Assembly (NCBI GenBank): GCA_003151315.1
Contig: PLXF01000031.1
Location: forward strand, 885 to 12,217
Direction: 5' to 3'
Length of the DNA: 11,333 bases
Source of the DNA: Parachlamydiales bacterium
GTDB lineage: Bacteria; Chlamydiota; Chlamydiia; Chlamydiales; SM23-39
A model generated the notes under the pieces. That model worked only from the letters and a program-made list of their open reading frames with translations, ran no database searches and had not been told where the DNA came from. The position numbers were made by a program, and so were the translations under genes. Of the stretch, positions 7,389 through 11,333 are shown piece after piece; the stretch's first letter is position 1, and each line of letters starts with the position of its first letter.

Positions 7389-8360
7389 CTAGACTAAAGA
7401 TTTAGCGAATGTGCGTAAGTCGGGATCGGCGAGGCTAAAAACGGAAGAGCTGTTGGCCTGCCGTTTTTTCATGATGCGCTCGATCGCACTTTCCACGTCG
7501 TCCTTATCGCGCCGTCGATAATAATCGGCTGTGATTTCCATCAGTTCTTGGAACTCTTCTTCTGTTTCCATTTGTGACAGAATCTTTTGAACAAGGGCAA
7601 TAAAAAGAGGGTGCTCCCCGCTGACTGCGAGAAAACGGATAATTTCAAAAAGGAATACGGCGTCCATCTTCGGGTGCCGATCTAAAATCGAAGCGATCTG
7701 GGCATTCGCTCTAGCAGGGTCGGTGACAGAGGTGATTCGGGCCCGTAAAAAATCGAACCAGACAGGTTCTGCAAGAAAAGGGGTAAATTCATCGACCAAT
7801 TCGGTCGCGTAAATCGTGTTGTCCGAGTCGAGCAGCTCGCTCACATAGTCGTATAAAAACCCTTCAATATCGTGTGCGCAAAAATGGGAGATCCCTTCGA
7901 ATAGCTCAAAAGGCTTGGCCCCTGCGTCGATGTTTTCATCAAGAATTGATTTTAAGTTGGCCAGCGCATCTTGAATCGGCTCGTCGCTTTCTAAAAGATC
8001 CCGATCGTATAAGAAAATCCGGTGGTCCAACTCGTCACAAAAAATGGAAAGGGGCTGTTTTTCCGGAATTAACCGGCGCCATAACTCAAATACAACCAAA
8101 TAGATCGGATCATTTTTCTTCGGATCTTCCCCCTCTTCGCATAAAATGTCCATTAACTCTTCAGGAGAGTCGCAAGGTTCGGCAAAAGAGGCAAAACGGC
8201 GCTTATCGAGATCGAGGCCCAACCCAGCTAAACGGGCAAACAATTGATCCAAAGAAAGGAGACGCAAGTCTTCGATAGCCCAAGGCTCGACCGTCGAGTC
8301 GGACTCTTCCTGGACATTCAACCGAAATAGATTATAGAGCGCTTTTGTCTGTAAATTCAT
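7389..8360 (-). CDS. Acidic helical protein of unknown function (323 aa)
   Basis: I do not recognise a family. The protein is soluble, with no signal peptide or membrane helix, and strongly acidic. Clusters include ESDSTVEPWAIEDL near the N-terminus, CEEGEDPKKNDP around 75-86, and ETEEEFQELME around 264-274. Much of it looks alpha-helical, with repeated Leu/Phe/Glu helices and short Asp/Pro breaks, as in helical-repeat scaffolds. A basic patch (YYRRRDKDDVE, then IMKKRQ) lies near the C-terminus, followed by SVFSLADPDLRTFAKSLV, which may be a short conserved tail. The ATG at 8358-8360 has no Shine-Dalgarno site. A possible promoter lies just upstream, giving a near-leaderless mRNA. The gene is divergent from the pseudopilin-like cluster; a link to it is possible but unproven. 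It is a good candidate for a lineage-specific chlamydial protein. Confidence 0.82.
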   Translation of the reverse strand: MNLQTKALYNLFRLNVQEESDSTVEPWAIEDLRLLSLDQLFARLAGLGLDLDKRRFASFAEPCDSPEELMDILCEEGEDPKKNDPIYLVVFELWRRLIPEKQPLSIFCDELDHRIFLYDRDLLESDEPIQDALANLKSILDENIDAGAKPFELFEGISHFCAHDIEGFLYDYVSELLDSDNTIYATELVDEFTPFLAEPVWFDFLRARITSVTDPARANAQIASILDRHPKMDAVFLFEIIRFLAVSGEHPLFIALVQKILSQMETEEEFQELMEITADYYRRRDKDDVESAIERIMKKRQANSSSVFSLADPDLRTFAKSLV

Positions 8361-8375
8361 AATTTATTTCATTAT

Positions 8376-8402
8376 GTTATAACATTTCCGATCTAACGTC
8401 AA
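8376..8402 (-). promoter_or_regulatory. Candidate promoter of the 323-aa acidic protein gene
   Basis: On the - strand, TTGACG (8397-8402) is followed after 15 bp by TATAAC (8376-8381). TG one base ahead of it makes an extended -10 (TGTTATAAC). The spacer is short, but both hexamers match five of six consensus positions. Initiation would fall about nine bases before the ATG, consistent with the lack of a Shine-Dalgarno site. Confidence 0.45.
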
Positions 8403-8529
8403 AGAAAGTTTATTTTTTAAAAAATTTGACGCTTCTATCGGCGAACTAGAGTCCATATTACGAAACCCTTAAAGTTATTTCGAAACTTCCTTAATTAGTG
8501 AAAGAAGCATACACTTACAAACACTTTTT

Positions 8530-8997
8530 ATGAGAAAAAGATCCTTTATCCTCCTCGAAATCCTCATCGCCTGCAGCCTGCTGGCTCTGTGCGCCGCTCC
8601 CCTCATGAGCCGGCCCGTCTTCCTCTACCGCTCCCAAATGAAGGCCCTCCAAAACCTCGAATTAGAAAGGCTCGCCGACCTCTCCTTTGCCGAAGTCAAA
8701 GAAATGCTCCTAAAAAACCAGATCCCCTGGAAAAAGCTCCCCACGGAAAAGAAGCCAAAGGCAGAATACCCCCTACCGGCCATCGACCTCCAAATCCCCC
8801 ACTGCGAGCCGAGCCCCATGGAACGGAAGGCTATTTTCACCCTCCAAAAGGAAAAACTCGGGATAAAGGGGGATCTTTTCCTACTCCTTGACGTGGAAAT
8901 CTGGTTTGGCCCGGGAGATCCCCCTCCCAAACGAAAAAAAAACGCCCCTCCCCGATTCCATTACCGCACCATCGTAAAAAAGGTAGCTGTCGGATGA
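8530..8997 (+). CDS. Minor pseudopilin-like protein of type II secretion (GspI/GspV-like N-terminus)
   Basis: Likely a small subunit of the type II secretion pseudopilus, inserted in the inner membrane. The 155-aa protein begins MRKRSFILLEILIACSLL: a short basic leader, then a class III hydrophobic helix (about 6-25) with Phe at +1 and the hallmark Glu at +5 (Glu10). The residue before the predicted cleavage point is Ser5, not the usual Gly. The remainder is a small periplasmic domain rich in Lys and Pro (KKLPTEKKPKAEYPLPAIDL, PPPKRKKNAPP), with little recognisable family sequence. Its stop overlaps the next start as ATGA. No Shine-Dalgarno site precedes ATG 8530. Chlamydiae carry several small ORFs of this kind next to gspG; I infer equivalence from order and the N-terminal motif, not from a search. 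Confidence 0.72.
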   Translation: MRKRSFILLEILIACSLLALCAAPLMSRPVFLYRSQMKALQNLELERLADLSFAEVKEMLLKNQIPWKKLPTEKKPKAEYPLPAIDLQIPHCEPSPMERKAIFTLQKEKLGIKGDLFLLLDVEIWFGPGDPPPKRKKNAPPRFHYRTIVKKVAVG

Positions 8998-9653
8998 ACC
9001 CTAAAAAAAAGCGCCCCTTTATCCTCTTTGAGATCCTCATCGGCTTATCTCTCCTCTCCGTTCTCCTATCCATCCTCTTTTCCTTTTTCACCTCCAGCGC
9101 AAAGCTCCAACTGCGCCTCGAACGAGCTGAAAACGACCTTCTCATGCGCCAACATCTCCAAACGAGACTCCAATCGATCCTCACCTCCATTATCCCCCCT
9201 AAATCTCTCGAGGGGCAGGTCTCTCTTTATACCCTCCAAGCGGACAAGGATCTCGATCCGAGCCTCATCGTTACGTTTGACAATGGAATTGATCCCGACC
9301 CCGCATTTAGCGGCGCGATCTTAGGGCGCATTTTCTTAAAAGAAAACCAGCTATGTCTCGCCATGTGGCCCAGTGAAAAGAAAAAAGGGGAGATCCCCAC
9401 TGTCCGACGAGAGGTGCTAATGGAAGGGGTCACCTCCTTCACATTCCGTTTTCTCGCGCGAAATATCGATGAGACGATCGAATGGAAAAGAGAATGGCCC
9501 AAAGAAAAAAAGGGGGGCATCCCCTCGCTTATCCTCTTAGAACTTTGGGACGAAATTGACAAAAATCCCGAAGCGCCCAATCTTAAACTCAGCTTTATCC
9601 TCCCCTCGCAAGAGCCAGCCATCATCTACAAGGGCAAGAAAAAACAGATATGA
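8994..9653 (+). CDS. GspJ-like minor pseudopilin of type II secretion
   Basis: A probable tip subunit of the type II secretion pseudopilus, 219 aa. The N-terminus (KKKRPFILFEILIGLSLLSV) is a prepilin-type segment with Phe9 at +1 and Glu13 at +5. The residue at -1 is Pro8 in place of Gly. The C-terminal half follows the GspJ pattern: a Val-Leu strand running into EGVTSFTFRFL (about 145-155), a Trp-containing loop with WKREWPKE, then a proline-led strand IPSLILLELW (174-183), as in GspJ domains. Its length is usual for GspJ. The ATGA overlaps at both ends (8994-8997 and 9650-9653) show that it is translated together with its neighbours. The assignment to the GspJ-like group is from motif pattern and position, with fair confidence. 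Confidence 0.72.
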   Translation: MNPKKKRPFILFEILIGLSLLSVLLSILFSFFTSSAKLQLRLERAENDLLMRQHLQTRLQSILTSIIPPKSLEGQVSLYTLQADKDLDPSLIVTFDNGIDPDPAFSGAILGRIFLKENQLCLAMWPSEKKKGEIPTVRREVLMEGVTSFTFRFLARNIDETIEWKREWPKEKKGGIPSLILLELWDEIDKNPEAPNLKLSFILPSQEPAIIYKGKKKQI

Positions 9654-10534
9654 ACATATTAGCTCTCGTCTTTTCCATCCTGATGATCCTCACCTTCGGC
9701 TTCTATACGGCTATGGAAAAAGACCACCTGCTACGCCGCATTGACAAAACCTTCTTAGGGCAATCCCATGCCGCGAGAAAACTCCTCTACAAATATGAAA
9801 ACGAAAGTTTCAATGCAATCTCTCTGACCAAAAAAGTTAAAAAGGACACAACAACGGAAAAACCCAAAAAAAAGAGCGCCGCTAAAAAACCACCGAAAAA
9901 AGCGCCCGAGATCAATCCCGAATGTGCCCGCCTCAACCTCTGGCCTCTAGTCGAAGAGGGGCGCGAAGAGCACCAACTCCTCTACGAGCAACTCGCCTCT
10001 TTGCTCCGCCTTTTCTACAAAGAGCACCTATTCACCCATTTTTCCGATAAGACAGGTCTCGAGCACTACTTTCTCAGCACCTGGATCAAAAGTATTAAAG
10101 CCCTCGATTCCGAGCAGCCCCCCGTTTTAGAAAAAATCGCCCTAACCGACCCCTCGCTCCAGATGCTCTATTACAAAATGCTTAAGGGAGCCAAAGGGAG
10201 ATACCCCTCCCTGCTCGATCTAGTCAAAATCTCCCCCATTACTAAAGAAAAGATTTGTCTCGACCACGCCAACTTAGACCTCCTCACCCTATTTTTCGGC
10301 GACGCCGCCCAAGCCGTTTATAACGAGCTTCATGGGGATCATATCATCGTGACTGAAGAGATGATCGAAGAGGCCTGCCGCAAAGGCCGCTACACAACGC
10401 TCGATAAAGAGCTATTCACCCTCCTAGAGCTCTCCCGCTCCAGCCACAAAAAGTCGCTAGAAAAGACCCTAGTCGGCGAAGACGCCTCCACCCACATCTC
10501 GCTCCGCAAGAAAGTATATCTCCGGAAGTCGTAG
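9650..10534 (+). CDS. Membrane-anchored protein in the GspK position of the pseudopilin cluster, function unknown
   Basis: The 294-aa protein has one N-terminal membrane helix at about residues 2-21, no +5 Glu, and no recognisable cleavage motif. It then has a very basic, low-complexity linker at about 61-86 (KKVKKDTTTEKPKKKSAAKK and following) and a helical domain from about 90 to the end. That domain contains FYKEHLFTHFSDKTGLEHYF and LLTLFFGDAAQAVYNELHGD. Lack of the +5 Glu and third place after I- and J-like pseudopilins recall GspK, the pseudopilus tip protein, but GspK is larger and I see none of its conserved sequence. It may be a lineage-specific replacement or a separate secretion accessory. 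It starts within the stop of the GspJ-like gene (ATGA). No hairpin terminator follows the stop at 10532-10534. Confidence 0.7.
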   Translation: MNILALVFSILMILTFGFYTAMEKDHLLRRIDKTFLGQSHAARKLLYKYENESFNAISLTKKVKKDTTTEKPKKKSAAKKPPKKAPEINPECARLNLWPLVEEGREEHQLLYEQLASLLRLFYKEHLFTHFSDKTGLEHYFLSTWIKSIKALDSEQPPVLEKIALTDPSLQMLYYKMLKGAKGRYPSLLDLVKISPITKEKICLDHANLDLLTLFFGDAAQAVYNELHGDHIIVTEEMIEEACRKGRYTTLDKELFTLLELSRSSHKKSLEKTLVGEDASTHISLRKKVYLRKS

Positions 10535-10563
10535 TATTTGCATATAATTTCAAGATCGAACTG

Positions 10564-10572
10564 TGCTATAAT
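10564..10572 (+). promoter_or_regulatory. Extended -10 promoter motif, upstream copy
   Basis: TGCTATAAT is a perfect extended -10 element (TGnTATAAT) in the AT-rich 106-bp spacer before the last gene. No good -35 sits at the usual distance. Extended -10 promoters can do without one. Confidence 0.5.
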
Positions 10573-10606
10573 AATAATTTTACCAGTTTGTTTTATTTTA
10601 TAAATA

Positions 10607-10615
10607 TGTTATAAT
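10607..10615 (+). promoter_or_regulatory. Extended -10 promoter motif, downstream copy
   Basis: TGTTATAAT is a second perfect TGnTATAAT, 43 bp after the first. A weak -35-like TTGTTT (10588-10593) lies 16 bp upstream. Initiation would be near 10622, leaving about 19 bases of leader that contain the Shine-Dalgarno site of the following gene. It is the better of the two placements. Confidence 0.55.
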
Positions 10616-10630
10616 CTAATAAAAAAAATT

Positions 10631-10635
10631 AGGAG
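10631..10635 (+). promoter_or_regulatory. Ribosome binding site selecting a GTG start
   Basis: AGGAG sits five bases before GTG 10641. There is no ATG nearby in the frame, so this site fixes the GTG as the start codon of the last gene. Confidence 0.75.
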
Positions 10636-10640
10636 CACCT

Positions 10641-11333
10641 GTGGGAACACTAAAAAACATTTTTATAGCCGACGCCGTCTCTAACTGCATCCCCGTATGG
10701 AGCACTCTCACCAATGGGTGTCAACTCCTCTATAAATTAATTCATAAAGTGGACGCAACAGCAATTCCAGTCATCGCGCCTAAGGCAAAACTCAGCACCG
10801 ATCTTAAGATTTACATCTTGTCTAAGGGTCAACTCAGGAATTGGCTATCGGCCATTGCGATGATTCCTATATTGGGGAATATCGTAAGTCTCATTATAAA
10901 TATTGGGATTTACTGTAGGGGAGAGAACCCAGACGGATTTCTATTACATAATTGCTACAGTTCGATTGGGTATCAAGAAAACTCCGCTCAAAAGCGAGAG
11001 CTTTTTCGCTTGGCTTTAGAGAACAGACATTTAGACCACGAAGATGTGATCAAACACCCAAATTTCCTACTCCAAGCATCAAGGCAACTCGATCGTGTTC
11101 AATTTAAACAGCTTTTAAACTATCCATTCCCAAATAACCAATCCTGGCCAGCTGCAAAACTTACATTAATATTAGATCAAACTCGCTCTACTTTTACACG
11201 GGAAGCCATTATCCAATACTTGAAAGACAATAAGATCGGAGAAAAAGGTTGGGATGACGAAGCGAACGGGCATATGATAAAGCACATTGTAGAGGTCTTA
11301 GTTTCTGACACAGATGCAACTTATATAAAATAG
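10641..11333 (+). CDS. Inc-like membrane protein of unknown function, possible secreted effector (230 aa)
   Basis: Starts at GTG 10641 with a good AGGAG site and ends at TAG 11331-11333, the last bases of the window. The N-terminal region (ADAVSNCIPVWSTLTNGCQL, 10-29) is mildly hydrophobic. A strong hydrophobic block at about 68-91 contains AIAMIPILGNIVSLIINIGI, with a Pro-Ile-Leu-Gly-Asn turn in the middle, so it could cross the membrane as a tight hairpin. The C-terminal half is polar and helical (QKRELFRLALENRHLDHEDV; EAIIQYLKDNKIGEKGWDDE). Paired hydrophobic segments with a short turn are the mark of chlamydial inclusion-membrane (Inc) proteins, and similar proteins are common in environmental chlamydiae. 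The gene is visibly more AT-rich than its neighbours and has its own promoters. The family and function are unknown to me; the Inc suggestion is inference. Confidence 0.72.
   Translation: MGTLKNIFIADAVSNCIPVWSTLTNGCQLLYKLIHKVDATAIPVIAPKAKLSTDLKIYILSKGQLRNWLSAIAMIPILGNIVSLIINIGIYCRGENPDGFLLHNCYSSIGYQENSAQKRELFRLALENRHLDHEDVIKHPNFLLQASRQLDRVQFKQLLNYPFPNNQSWPAAKLTLILDQTRSTFTREAIIQYLKDNKIGEKGWDDEANGHMIKHIVEVLVSDTDATYIK

Noticed and set aside
8625..9190. Long - strand open frames opposite the pseudopilin genes
   Set aside because: They have low-complexity Ser/Arg/Phe composition, mirror the lysine- and leucine-rich sense genes, and lack any domain or ribosome binding site.

Overview
The window looks like a stretch of chromosome from an environmental, chlamydia-related bacterium (Parachlamydiales-like). 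This is an inference. It rests on a run of three co-translated type II secretion minor-pseudopilin-like genes of the kind found in Chlamydiae, an inclusion-membrane-like protein with one paired hydrophobic block, and sparse use of Shine-Dalgarno sites. I ran no phylogenetic test.

Left part (1-857). A probable C-terminal tail of a + strand membrane protein runs off the left edge (1-105). It converges on a complete beta-carbonic anhydrase on the - strand (183-746). A 111-bp divergent spacer follows.

Pump cluster (858-6990). Four overlapping + strand genes form one transcriptional unit: a YbhG-like periplasmic adaptor, a YbhF-like double ATPase, and the YbhS-like and YbhR-like ABC-2 permeases. 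On the opposite strand, meeting ybhR tail to tail with a 69-bp overlap, is a TolC/NodT-type outer-membrane factor lipoprotein. Together they would form a complete tripartite ABC efflux pump: ATPase and permeases in the inner membrane, adaptor in the periplasm, OMF channel in the outer membrane.

Non-coding block (6991-7388). This 398-bp gap holds a long nested inverted repeat (about 7069-7365) with a perfect 30-bp inner arm. The loop encodes a short peptide that resembles the N-terminus of GxxExxY-family proteins. I read it as a decayed or miniature mobile-type element.

Right part (7389-11333). An acidic 323-aa protein of unknown function lies on the - strand (7389-8360). Across a 169-bp divergent spacer, three + strand genes are joined by ATGA overlaps (8530-10534): an I/V-like pseudopilin, a GspJ-like pseudopilin, and a membrane-anchored protein in the GspK position. 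An AT-rich 106-bp spacer with two perfect extended -10 motifs leads to a more AT-rich gene with a GTG start (10641-11333). It encodes a 230-aa Inc-like or effector-like protein of unknown function.

No rRNA, tRNA, CRISPR array, intact transposase or clear rho-independent terminator was seen.
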